From assembly GCA_949358305.1 (NCBI GenBank), contig OX442314.1, positions 64,365,369 through 64,429,368 on the forward strand: DNA of 64,000 nucleotides, read 5' to 3'. Below, in pieces: positions 41,901 to 53,200 of this stretch (position 1 is its first letter; each line of letters opens with the position of its first letter). A program made the position numbers and the translations under genes. The stretch comes from Strigamia acuminata. Lineage: Eukaryota > Arthropoda > Chilopoda > Geophilomorpha > Linotaeniidae. The notes below the pieces were generated by a model. The model had not been told where the DNA came from, searched no databases, and saw only the letters and a list, made by a program, of their open reading frames with translations.

Positions 41901-44900
41901 TGCCACACAATGTGCCGCCGCGATAGGCCATCGAATCCGAATGTGTGTGATGCGAAACGCGAGTACGCGCGCGGAGAACGCGCGGCAATGCTAGCAACAG
42001 GAGCGCAACTGCCCAAGAAATTGCTCAACAATAAAAGGCACGTGGAAGCACGTGCCTGAAACAATAGGCACTTCAAATAAAGTTATTGTTAAAAAACGGG
42101 CTTGAAAACCAACAATTACACAATAATTAAGGGGCAAGAAATGAACTTTGCTGCAATGCAAAGTTCTCAAAATACAGAGAAATGAAAGTTACACTTGTAT
42201 AAAGAATTGACAATGTTTGAAACCAATAAAAACTACAAAAACACACTTGTAAAAAACCCAAAAAAAAACCCCAGAATGAATTATTTGACTCAAATTAACC
42301 CTAAAACAGTCTTGGAGGTCGTGCAGACGACAGAGTCGGATCGGAAGGTTGCTAAAACCTGACGCCAAAACTAGCAATGGGACAGCTAGTTAGAAAACAG
42401 CTTTTTCATCAATCATGAACGCTGAAAACCTCACCCAGGGGTAGAAAATGATGGAGAGAACGTTTTCGCCATCTAAAACGGTCTAAAACGGGTCTAAAAT
42501 GCCTAAACCGGCGCCTGGAACGTGGCGCAGTTGTTGGGTCAAATATTGTCAAAAATCAGTGGAAATTTGTCAAATACTGGCAAAAATCTGCTGAAATTTG
42601 TCAAAAATTGCCAAATTTTGGCGCAAGTTACGTGAGGTTTGCGCGCATCCAACTATGACGAAAAATCCATGCGTGTGCACGCGCGATTTACTGGCGCGTT
42701 GGAAGCGTTAAAATAAATTTTTCCAATATCTAACACAATTTGCACCGAATTATGGCAATTTTTGACAAATTTACATGGATTTTTGCCAGTATTTGACAAA
42801 TTTCCACGGATTTTTGACAATATTTGACAAATTCCAGACAAATTTCAGACAAATTTCAATTAATTTTAGAAATTTTATGAGAAATTTCAGCAAATGTTTG
42901 AGGATTGAGGAAATCTTCTGAAATTTGTCAAATATAGGCAAAAATCTTCTGAAATTTGTCAAATACAGGCAAAAATCTGCTGAAATTTGTCAAAAATTGC
43001 CCAAATTCCGTGCAAGTTTTGCAAGTTTTGCGCGCATCAAATCGTATGCGCGCCTATACTATTGCACGAGCGCATTGACGCGTGATGAACACCGACCACG
43101 TTTACGAAGTGAATTCGAGCTACAAAAGTATCGAGTCGCCATTCTATGATGGAAAAAAAAAATTAAGTGTAAACAAACAAAATAAAAACTTTAATATACA
43201 AGAAACGTACAATTCCACTCAACTTTGTTTCAAATTTTATTTATTGGATCATTGAAAATAAACAGTAGTGTTGTGCACTGTACGCTTAAGTGTATACCGT
43301 TGTTTTGTGGTGGGGATTTGCCTCGATAATTGATCTTTTCTCTTTGTTTGCAATATTTTTTTGGCCTTTTTTGTTGATTTTTCGGTTTGAAATTGTTTTT
43401 TTCCGGTGTAATTTAAGTGGTGGAAGGTTGTTGGCGTGTGTTGAGGGTAATTTTGGCGGTTTTTGGGTCGGGATTAGTGTTTTCTGCGATTTTTTATCGG
43501 TATTTGGGGTTTGATGCAGCGGATAGCGCATGCGAATCGCCGTCGACCGTAGCATTAGCAATTGCAACCTGCCGCGCTATGCCACACAATGTGCCGCCGC
43601 GATAGGCCATCGAATCCGAATGTGTGTGATGCGAAACGCGAGTACGCGCGCGGAGAACGCGCGGCAATGCTAGCAACAGGAGCGCAACTGCCCAAGAAAT
43701 TGCTCAACAATAAAAGGCACGTGGAAGCACGTGCCTGAAACAATAGGCACTTCAAATAAAGTTATTGTTAAAAAACGGGCTTGAAAACCAACAATTACAC
43801 AATAATTAAGGGGCAAGAAATGAACTTTGCTGCAATGCAAAGTTCTCAAAATACAGAGAAATGAAAGTTACACTTGTATAAAGAATTGACAATGTTTGAA
43901 ACCAATAAAAACTACAAAAACACACTTGTAAAAAACCCAAAAAAAAACCCCAGAATGAATTATTTGACTCAAATTAACCCTAAAACAGTCTTGGAGGTCG
44001 TGCAGACGACAGAGTCGGATCGGAAGGTTGCTAAAACCTGACGCCAAAACTAGCAATGGGACAGCTAGTTAGAAAACAGCTTTTTCATCAATCATGAACG
44101 CTGAAAACCTCACCCAGGGATAGAAAATGATGGAGAGAACGTTTTCGCCATCTAAAACGGTCTAAAACGGGTCTAAAATGCCTAAACCGGCGCCTGGAAC
44201 GTGGCGCAGTTGTTGGGTCAAATATTGTCAAAAATCAGTGGAAATTTGTCAAATACTGGCAAAAATCTGCTGAAATTTGTCAAAAATTGCCAAATTTTGG
44301 CGCAAGTTACGTGAGGTTTGCGCGCATCCAACTATGACGAAAAATCCATGCGTGTGCACGCGCGATTTACTGGCGCGTTGGAAGCGTTAAAATAAATTTT
44401 TCCAATATCTAACACAATTTGCACCGAATTATGGCAATTTTTGACAAATTTACATGGATTTTTGCCAGTATTTGACAAATTTCCACGGATTTTTGACAAT
44501 ATTTGACAAATTCCAGACAAATTTCAGACAAATTTCAATTAATTTTAGAAATTTTATGAGAAATTTCAGCAAATGTTTGAGGATTGAGGAAATCTTCTGA
44601 AATTTGTCAAATATAGGCAAAAATCTTCTGAAATTTGTCAAATACAGGCAAAAATCTGCTGAAATTTGTCAAAAATTGCCCAAATTCCGTGCAAGTTTTG
44701 CAAGTTTTGCGCGCATCAAATCGTATGCGCGCCTATACTATTGCACGAGCGCATTGACGCGTGATGAACACCGACCACGTTTACGAAGTGAATTCGAGCT
44801 ACAAAAGTATCGAGTCGCCATTCTATGATGGAAAAAAAAAATTAAGTGTAAACAAACAAAATAAAAACTTTAATATACAAGAAACGTACAATTCCACTCA

Positions 44901-47894
44901 ACTTTGTTTCAAATTTTATTTATTGGATCATTGAAAATAAACAGTAGTGTTGTGCACTGTACGCTTAAGTGTATACCGGCGATGCGTTGTTTTGTGGTGG
45001 GGATTTGCCTCGATAATTGATCTTTTCTCTTTGTTTGCAATATTTTTTTGGCCTTTTTTGTTGATTTTTCGGTTTGAAATTGTTTTTTTCCGGTGTAATT
45101 TAAGTGGTGGAAGGTTGTTGGCGTGTGTTGAGGGTAATTTTGGCGGTTTTTGGGTCGGGATTAGTGTTTTCTGCGATTTTTTATCGGTATTTGGGGTTTG
45201 ATGCAGCGGATAGCGCATGCGAATCGCCGTCGACCGTAGCATTAGCAATTGCAACCTGCCGCGCTATGCCACACAATGTGCCGCCGCGATAGGCCATCGA
45301 ATCCGAATGTGTGTGATGCGAAACGCGAGTACGCGCGCGGAGAACGCGCGGCAATGCTAGCAACAGGAGCGCAACTGCCCAAGAAATTGCTCAACAATAA
45401 AAGGCACGTGGAAGCACGTGCCTGAAACAATAGGCACTTCAAATAAAGTTATTGTTAAAAAACGGGCTTGAAAACCAACAATTACACAATAATTAAGGGG
45501 CAAGAAATGAACTTTGCTGCAATGCAAAGTTCTCAAAATACAGAGAAATGAAAGTTACACTTGTATAAAGAATTGACAATGTTTGAAACCAATAAAAACT
45601 ACAAAAACACACTTGTAAAAAACCCAAAAAAAAACTCCAGAATGAATTATTTGACTCAAATTAACCCTAAAACAGTCTTGGAGGTCGTGCAGACGACAGA
45701 GTCGGATCGGAAGGTTGCTAAAACCTGACGCCAAAACTAGCAATGGGACAGCTAGTTAGAAAACAGCTTTTTCATCAATCATGAACGCTGAAAACCTCAC
45801 CCAGGGGTAGAAAATGATGGAGAGAACGTTTTCGCCATCTAAAACGGTCTAAAACGGGTCTAAAATGCCTAAACCGGCGCCTGGAACGTGGCGCAGTTGT
45901 TGGGTCAAATATTGTCAAAAATCAGTGGAAATTTGTCAAATACTGGCAAAAATCTGCTGAAATTTGTCAAAAATTGCCAAATTTTGGCGCAAGTTACGTG
46001 AGGTTTGCGCGCATCCAACTATGACGAAAAATCCATGCGTGTGCACGCGCGATTTACTGGCGCGTTGGAAGCGTTAAAATAAATTTTTCCAATATCTAAC
46101 ACAATTTGCACCGAATTATGGCAATTTTTGACAAATTTACATGGATTTTTGCCAGTATTTGACAAATTTCCACGGATTTTTGACAATATTTGACAAATTC
46201 CAGACAAATTTCAGACAAATTTCAATTAATTTTAGAAATTTTATGAGAAATTTCAGCAAATGTTTGAGGATTGAGGAAATCTTCTGAAATTTGTCAAATA
46301 TAGGCAAAAATCTTCTGAAATTTGTCAAATACAGGCAAAAATCTGCTGAAATTTGTCAAAAATTGCCCAAATTCCGTGCAAGTTTTGCAAGTTTTGCGCG
46401 CATCAAATCGTATGCGCGCCTATACTATTGCACGAGCGCATTGACGCGTGATGAACACCGACCACGTTTACGAAGTGAATTCGAGCTACAAAAGTATCGA
46501 GTCGCCATTCTATGATGGAAAAAAAAAATTAAGTGTAAACAAACAAAATAAAAACTTTAATATACAAGAAACGTACAATTCCACTCAACTTTGTTTCAAA
46601 TTTTATTTATTGGATCATTGAAAATAAACAGTAGTGTTGTGCACTGTACGCTTAAGTGTATACCGTTGTTTTGTGGTGGGGATTTGCCTCGATAATTGAT
46701 CTTTTCTCTTTGTTTGCAATATTTTTTTGGCCTTTTTTGTTGATTTTTCGGTTTGAAATTGTTTTTTTCCGGTGTAATTTAAGTGGTGGAAGGTTGTTGG
46801 CGTGTGTTGAGGGTAATTTTGGCGGTTTTTGGGTCGGGATTAGTGTTTTCTGCGATTTTTTATCGGTATTTGGGGTTTGATGCAGCGGATAGCGCATGCG
46901 AATCGCCGTCGACCGTAGCATTAGCAATTGCAACCTGCCGCGCTATGCCACACAATGTGCCGCCGCGATAGGCCATCGAATCCGAATGTGTGTGATGCGA
47001 AACGCGAGTACGCGCGCGGAGAACGCGCGGCAATGCTAGCAACAGGAGCGCAACTGCCCAAGAAATTGCTCAACAATAAAAGGCACGTGGAAGCACGTGC
47101 CTGAAACAATAGGCACTTCAAATAAAGTTATTGTTAATAAACGGGCTTGAAAACCAACAATTACACAATAATTAAGGGGCAAGAAATGAACTTTGCTGCA
47201 ATGCAAAGTTCTCAAAATACAGAGAAATGAAAGTTACACTTGTATAAAGAATTGACAATGTTTGAAACCAATAAAAACTACAAAAACACACTTGTAAAAA
47301 ACCCAAAAAAAAACCCCAGAATGAATTATTTGACTCAAATTAACCCTAAAACAGTCTTGGAGGTCGTGCAGACGACAGAGTCGGATCGGAAGGTTGCTAA
47401 AACCTGACGCCAAAACTAGCAATGGGACAGCTAGTTAGAAAACAGCTTTTTCATCAATCATGAACGCTGAAAACCTCACCCAGGGGTAGAAAATGATGGA
47501 GAGAACGTTTTCGCCATCTAAAACGGTCTAAAACGGGTCTAAAATGCCTAAACCGGCGCCTGGAACGTGGCGGAGTTGTTGGGTCAAATATTGTCAAAAA
47601 TCAGTGGAAATTTGTCAAATACTGGCAAAAATCTGCTGAAATTTGTCAAAAATTGCCAAATTTTGGCGCAAGTTACGTGAGGTTTGCGCGCATCCAACTA
47701 TGACGAAAAATCCATGCGTGTGCACGCGCGATTTACTGGCGCGTTGGAAGCGTTAAAATAAATTTTTCCAATATCTAACACAATTTGCACCGAATTATGG
47801 CAATTTTTGACAAATTTACATGGATTTTTGCCAGTATTTGACAAATTTCCACGGATTTTTGACAATATTTGACAAATTCCAGACAAATTTCAGA

Positions 47895-47902
47895 CAAATT
47901 TC
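47895..47902. other. 8-bp target-site duplication of the hAT element
   Basis: CAAATTTC occurs immediately before the element and again at 50484-50491. Other array units show a single copy at this point. Eight base pairs is the hAT signature. Confidence 0.95.
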
Positions 47903-48275
47903 CAGTGTTGTATCGAACTAGAACTATTAGTTCGCGTTCGCGAACTTAGTTCTTAGTTCGCGAACTAAGAACGCGAACTAGTTCGCGATTCTTAAAGAAC
48001 GAAAAAAACGAACGAAGTTCGTTTTTTGGACGCGAACTACGTTCTAGTTCGTTAATTAGTTCGTTCCTCCGACGTTGTATTGCTCGGCCAATCATTGACG
48101 ACTTCTATAGTATAAGACTAGTGTAATTTCTTAAAATAAAATAACTTGTGACATTCGACCCTGATAAGCTGTTGCGTATTTCATTGTTTAGTCGGATTTG
48201 GTGGATTTCCAACAATAGTCTACAATTCTATTTTGTTTCGTAATCGCTTTTTCCGAGGTCTGTGATCGTAATAAT

Positions 48276-50234
48276 ATGGAAGCTGAAGCTCAGAAGTTAA
48301 TCGAAGCACGCAATAAACCCGTATACGACGGTAAGTTTTTTCAATGCATAAGTTTCAATGGGAAGAACTTTTCTGCAAAATGTGCTATTTGCGGATTGTC
48401 GATTTCGGTAGCAGCTGGAAGCACAGCTAATTTAAAACGGCATATCACAACAAAGCATGGGACTCTATTAGCGGAATTTATCGAACACACGAAATCAGCT
48501 ACACCTGCGCGAAAACGAAAAGCAGTTGAAATTGATCCGGAATCGCACGGCAGCCAGAGAACTCTGAATTTCCCCATTTCAGATCGAATTTCCAGCAGTC
48601 AAAAGAATTGTGAAGAAGCTGTCATTCGTTTCATAATCATGCGTTGGCAACCTTTGCGATTAGTTGAAGATGATGAGTTTCGACGACTTCTTAAAACATT
48701 TAATCCGACGTATAAACCAATGAATCGTGTAACACTTGTGAAACGAATTTCCGAAAAGTATGATCAAATATTTGACCAGTTGAAAATTAATCTCGAAGCG
48801 CAAGATTATGTATGTACGACAGCAGACATCTGGACCTCTCATCGTAAAAGCTTTTTGGGGATGACCGTTCACTGGTTAAACGAAAATCTCGAAAGGAAAT
48901 CGGCGGCAATTGCAGTTCAACGATTTACTGGATCACACAACTACCTTGAAATAGCTAGAAAATTGGTTTCAATTCACAACAAATACGGCCTGGATCCATC
49001 GAAAGTTACGAAAACAATAACCGACAATGCCAGTAACTTTGTGAAGGCATTTAGGTTGTTTGAACACACCGAGTCCGATGCTGAAGCTGAAGAAATTGAA
49101 GATGAAGATGAACCGATAATTCTTCAATCGGTTGGAGATATCTTGACTGGGCCAGAATCTATAACTGAAGTAGACAGTGAATTCGATTTCGATTTAGAAT
49201 TACCATCGCATCTCCGATGCAGTGCACATTCGATTAACTTAATCGCTACAGCGGATGCTGCAACGGCCTTAAAAACGAACGTATACAAGAGGCGTTACAG
49301 CAGTGCAATGTCTAAATTCCAATCGATTTGCAACAAGATGAATCGTAGCGCACAGGTTGCAGAAAAACTACATGAAGTTTGTCATCGTTTCATTCCAACT
49401 CCTGGTATAACAAGATGGAATTCGTATTTCGACAGCATTTCTGTGCTGATCTCGCTGGAATCCAAGTTACCGAATATCTGTCAAATTACCAGTGTTGATG
49501 TTTTCACAAATCCTGAATTAGATTTTCTGAAAAGTTGGTTGCGAGTCATGCGTCCTGTTGCGACTGCGCTAGATCTAATGCAAGGGGAAAATGCGTATTT
49601 AGGAATGCTGTTGCCCACTTTAAAAGGCATCCAAGTTAATCTTTCAAATTTGCAGAATTCTTTACATTCCAATGATGTAATTTTACATCTTGTTGCAGCT
49701 GTTTCGAAAGGACTGACTAAGCGATACGATCATTTGTTCAATTACATCGATTCCGAGGGACAGATAAAACGTAATTGTTGTGAGTACATTCTTGCAACGT
49801 GCTCATTACCAAAGTACAAACTAATTTGGGAAACTAACCTAATCAAACGAGCTAAGTGCAGAGAACTTCTTTCGAACGCAATGAACCAGTTCAATGCACC
49901 TTCACTAACATTACCGAACCAATCTATAAGTCAAGACCTAGAACCGGACAATTGTCTTGATTATTTCTCGAATGAAAGTATAAATACTGAGACCGATGCG
50001 GTTGAGGACGAATTGAGTAGCTACTTAAATAATCGGAGTTCGGAAGTGTCATCTCTTAATAATTTTCCTCTAGTAATGAAAGTATTCCGAAAACACAACA
50101 CGGCAATTGCATCATCAGCCCCCGTAGAGAGGCTTTTCAGCCGAGCCAGCTTAGTCGCAATTCCTAGGCGCAGCTTATTATCTGACGAAAATTTCGAGAA
50201 TTTGATTCTTTCAATGATAAATTTAAATATTTAA
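48276..50234 (+). CDS. hAT-family transposase with BED zinc finger
   Basis: This intact 652-aa protein is expected to cut and paste its own element. The N-terminal BED finger is C36-X2-C39-X16-H56-X4-H61. The RNase H-like core has the first Asp in TADIWTS (D184) and the second in TDNASNF (D250), spaced much as in known hAT transposases. A CSAHSINL segment follows near 309. The third acidic residue is E618 in SSAPVERLFSRAS within the C-terminal dimerisation region, which ends PRRSLLSDENFENLILSMINLNI. Length is normal for the family. The start gives a complete BED domain with a short leader. AATAAA signals lie downstream at 50258 and 50291. Confidence 0.95.
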   Translation: MEAEAQKLIEARNKPVYDGKFFQCISFNGKNFSAKCAICGLSISVAAGSTANLKRHITTKHGTLLAEFIEHTKSATPARKRKAVEIDPESHGSQRTLNFPISDRISSSQKNCEEAVIRFIIMRWQPLRLVEDDEFRRLLKTFNPTYKPMNRVTLVKRISEKYDQIFDQLKINLEAQDYVCTTADIWTSHRKSFLGMTVHWLNENLERKSAAIAVQRFTGSHNYLEIARKLVSIHNKYGLDPSKVTKTITDNASNFVKAFRLFEHTESDAEAEEIEDEDEPIILQSVGDILTGPESITEVDSEFDFDLELPSHLRCSAHSINLIATADAATALKTNVYKRRYSSAMSKFQSICNKMNRSAQVAEKLHEVCHRFIPTPGITRWNSYFDSISVLISLESKLPNICQITSVDVFTNPELDFLKSWLRVMRPVATALDLMQGENAYLGMLLPTLKGIQVNLSNLQNSLHSNDVILHLVAAVSKGLTKRYDHLFNYIDSEGQIKRNCCEYILATCSLPKYKLIWETNLIKRAKCRELLSNAMNQFNAPSLTLPNQSISQDLEPDNCLDYFSNESINTETDAVEDELSSYLNNRSSEVSSLNNFPLVMKVFRKHNTAIASSAPVERLFSRASLVAIPRRSLLSDENFENLILSMINLNI

Positions 50235-50257
50235 TTATTTTACATTTTGTTACAGTA

Positions 50258-50296
50258 AATAAATGTCTTATTCAAGTAGAAAATGGTATAAATAAA
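50258..50296 (+). terminator. Polyadenylation signals of the hAT gene
   Basis: Two AATAAA hexamers (50258-50263 and 50291-50296) lie 24-62 nt after the stop codon, inside the element. Confidence 0.5.
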
Positions 50297-53200
50297 ACTT
50301 TGAATTCAGAAAATAATTGTTCGAAAATAGAACTGAACTAGAACTGAACTAGAACTGAACTAGAACTTAGTTCGCTTTGAGATTTTGGGGTGAACGGGAA
50401 CTAGAACTAGTTCAGAATATTGAAAATGTTGAAGAACGAGAACTAGAACTAGTTCGCGATTTAGTGAACGAGATACAACACTGCAAATTTCAATTAATTT
50501 TAGAAATTTTATGAGAAATTTCAGCAAATGTTTGAGGATTGAGGAAATCTTCTGAAATTTGTCAAATATAGGCAAAAATCTTCTGAAATTTGTCAAATAC
50601 AGGCAAAAATCTGCTGAAATTTGTCAAAAATTGCCCAAATTCCGTGCAAGTTTTGCAAGTTTTGCGCGCATCAAATCGTATGCGCGCCTATACTATTGCA
50701 CGAGCGCATTGACGCGTGATGAACACCGACCACGTTTACGAAGTGAATTCGAGCTACAAAAGTATCGAGTCGCCATTCTATGATGGAAAAAAAAATTAAG
50801 TGTAAACAAACAAAATAAAAACTTTAATATACAAGAAACGTACAATTCCACTCAACTTTGTTTCAAATTTTATTTATTGGATCATTGAAAATAAACAGTA
50901 GTGTTGTGCACTGTACGCTTAAGTGTATACCGGCGATGCGTTGTTTTGTGGTGGGGATTTGCCTCGATAATTGATCTTTTCTCTTTGTTTGCAATATTTT
51001 TTTGGCCTTTTTTGTTGATTTTTCGGTTTGAAATTGTTTTTTTCCGGTGTAATTTAAGTGGTGGAAGGTTGTTGGCGTGTGTTGAGGGTAATTTTGGCGG
51101 TTTTTGGGTCGGGATTAGTGTTTTCTGCGATTTTTTATCGGTATTTGGGGTTTGATGCAGCGGATAGCGCATGCGAATCGCCGTCGACCGTAGCATTAGC
51201 AATTGCAACCTGCCGCGCTATGCCACACAATGTGCCGCCGCGATAGGCCATCGAATCCGAATGTGTGTGATGCGAAACGCGAGTACGCGCGCGGAGAACG
51301 CGCGGCAATGCTAGCAACAGGAGCGCAACTGCCCAAGAAATTGCTCAACAATAAAAGGCACGTGGAAGCACGTGCCTGAAACAATAGGCACTTCAAATAA
51401 AGTTATTGTTAAAAAACGGGCTTGAAAACCAACAATTACACAATAATTAAGGGGCAAGAAATGAACTTTGCTGCAATGCAAAGTTCTCAAAATACAGAGA
51501 AATGAAAGTTACACTTGTATAAAGAATTGACAATGTTTGAAACCAATAAAAACTACAAAAACACACTTGTAAAAAACCCAAAAAAAAACCCCAGAATGAA
51601 TTATTTGACTCAAATTAACCCTAAAACAGTCTTGGAGGTCGTGCAGACGACAGAGTCGGATCGGAAGGTTGCTAAAACCTGACGCCAAAACTAGCAATGG
51701 GACAGCTAGTTAGAAAACAGCTTTTTCATCAATCATGAACGCTGAAAACCTCACCCAGGGGTAGAAAATGATGGAGAGAACGTTTTCGCCATCTAAAACG
51801 GTCTAAAACGGGTCTAAAATGCCTAAACCGGCGCCTGGAACGTGGCGCAGTTGTTGGGTCAAATATTGTCAAAAATCAGTGGAAATTTGTCAAATACTGG
51901 CAAAAATCTGCTGAAATTTGTCAAAAATTGCCAAATTTTGGCGCAAGTTACGTGAGGTTTGCGCGCATCCAACTATGACGAAAAATCCATGCGTGTGCAC
52001 GCGCGATTTACTGGCGCGTTGGAAGCGTTAAAATAAATTTTTCCAATATCTAACACAATTTGCACCGAATTATGGCAATTTTTGACAAATTTACATGGAT
52101 TTTTGCCAGTATTTGACAAATTTCCACGGATTTTTGACAATATTTGACAAATTCCAGACAAATTTCAGACAAATTTCAATTAATTTTAGAAATTTTATGA
52201 GAAATTTCAGCAAATGTTTGAGGATTGAGGAAATCTTCTGAAATTTGTCAAATATAGGCAAAAATCTTCTGAAATTTGTCAAATACAGGCAAAAATCTGC
52301 TGAAATTTGTCAAAAATTGCCCAAATTCCGTGCAAGTTTTGCAAGTTTTGCGCGCATCAAATCGTATGCGCGCCTATACTATTGCACGAGCGCATTGACG
52401 CGTGATGAACACCGACCACGTTTACGAAGTGAATTCGAGCTACAAAAGTATCGAGTCGCCATTCTATGATGGAAAAAAAAAATTAAGTGTAAACAAACAA
52501 AATAAAAACTTTAATATACAAGAAACGTACAATTCCACTCAACTTTGTTTCAAATTTTATTTATTGGATCATTGAAAATAAACAGTAGTGTTGTGCACTG
52601 TACGCTTAAGTGTATACCGGCGATGCGTTGTTTTGTGGTGGGGATTTGCCTCGATAATTGATCTTTTCTCTTTGTTTGCAATATTTTTTTGGCTTTTTTT
52701 GTTGATTTTTCGGTTTGAAATTGTTTTTTTCCGGTGTAATTTAAGTGGTGGAAGGTTGTTGGCGTGTGTTGAGGGTAATTTTGGCGGTTTTTGGGTCGGG
52801 ATTAGTGTTTTCTGCGATTTTTTATCGGTATTTGGGGTTTGATGCAGCGGATAGCGCATGCGAATCGCCGTCGACCGTAGCATTAGCAATTGCAACCTGC
52901 CGCGCTATGCCACACAATGTGCCGCCGCGATAGGCCATCGAATCCGAATGTGTGTGATGCGAAACGCGAGTACGCGCGCGGAGAACGCGCGGCAATGCTA
53001 GCAACAGGAGCGCAACTGCCCAAGAAATTGCTCAACAATAAAAGGCACGTGGAAGCACGTGCCTGAAACAATAGGCACTTCAAATAAAGTTATTGTTAAA
53101 AAACGGGCTTGAAAACCAACAATTACACAATAATTAAGGGGCAAGAAATGAACTTTGCTGCAATGCAAAGTTCTCAAAATACAGAGAAATGAAAGTTACA

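Larger units (their letters stand above)
47903..50483 (+). mobile_element. Complete hAT DNA transposon
   Basis: The element is 2,581 bp with 12-bp perfect terminal inverted repeats (CAGTGTTGTATC) and an 8-bp target duplication. Subterminal regions (47915-48060 and 50335-50470) are full of GAACTAG and GTTCGCG words in both orientations, the likely transposase-binding sites. It carries one intact transposase frame. It is present in only one of 13 units, so it arrived after array amplification or has not been spread by homogenisation. Confidence 0.96.
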
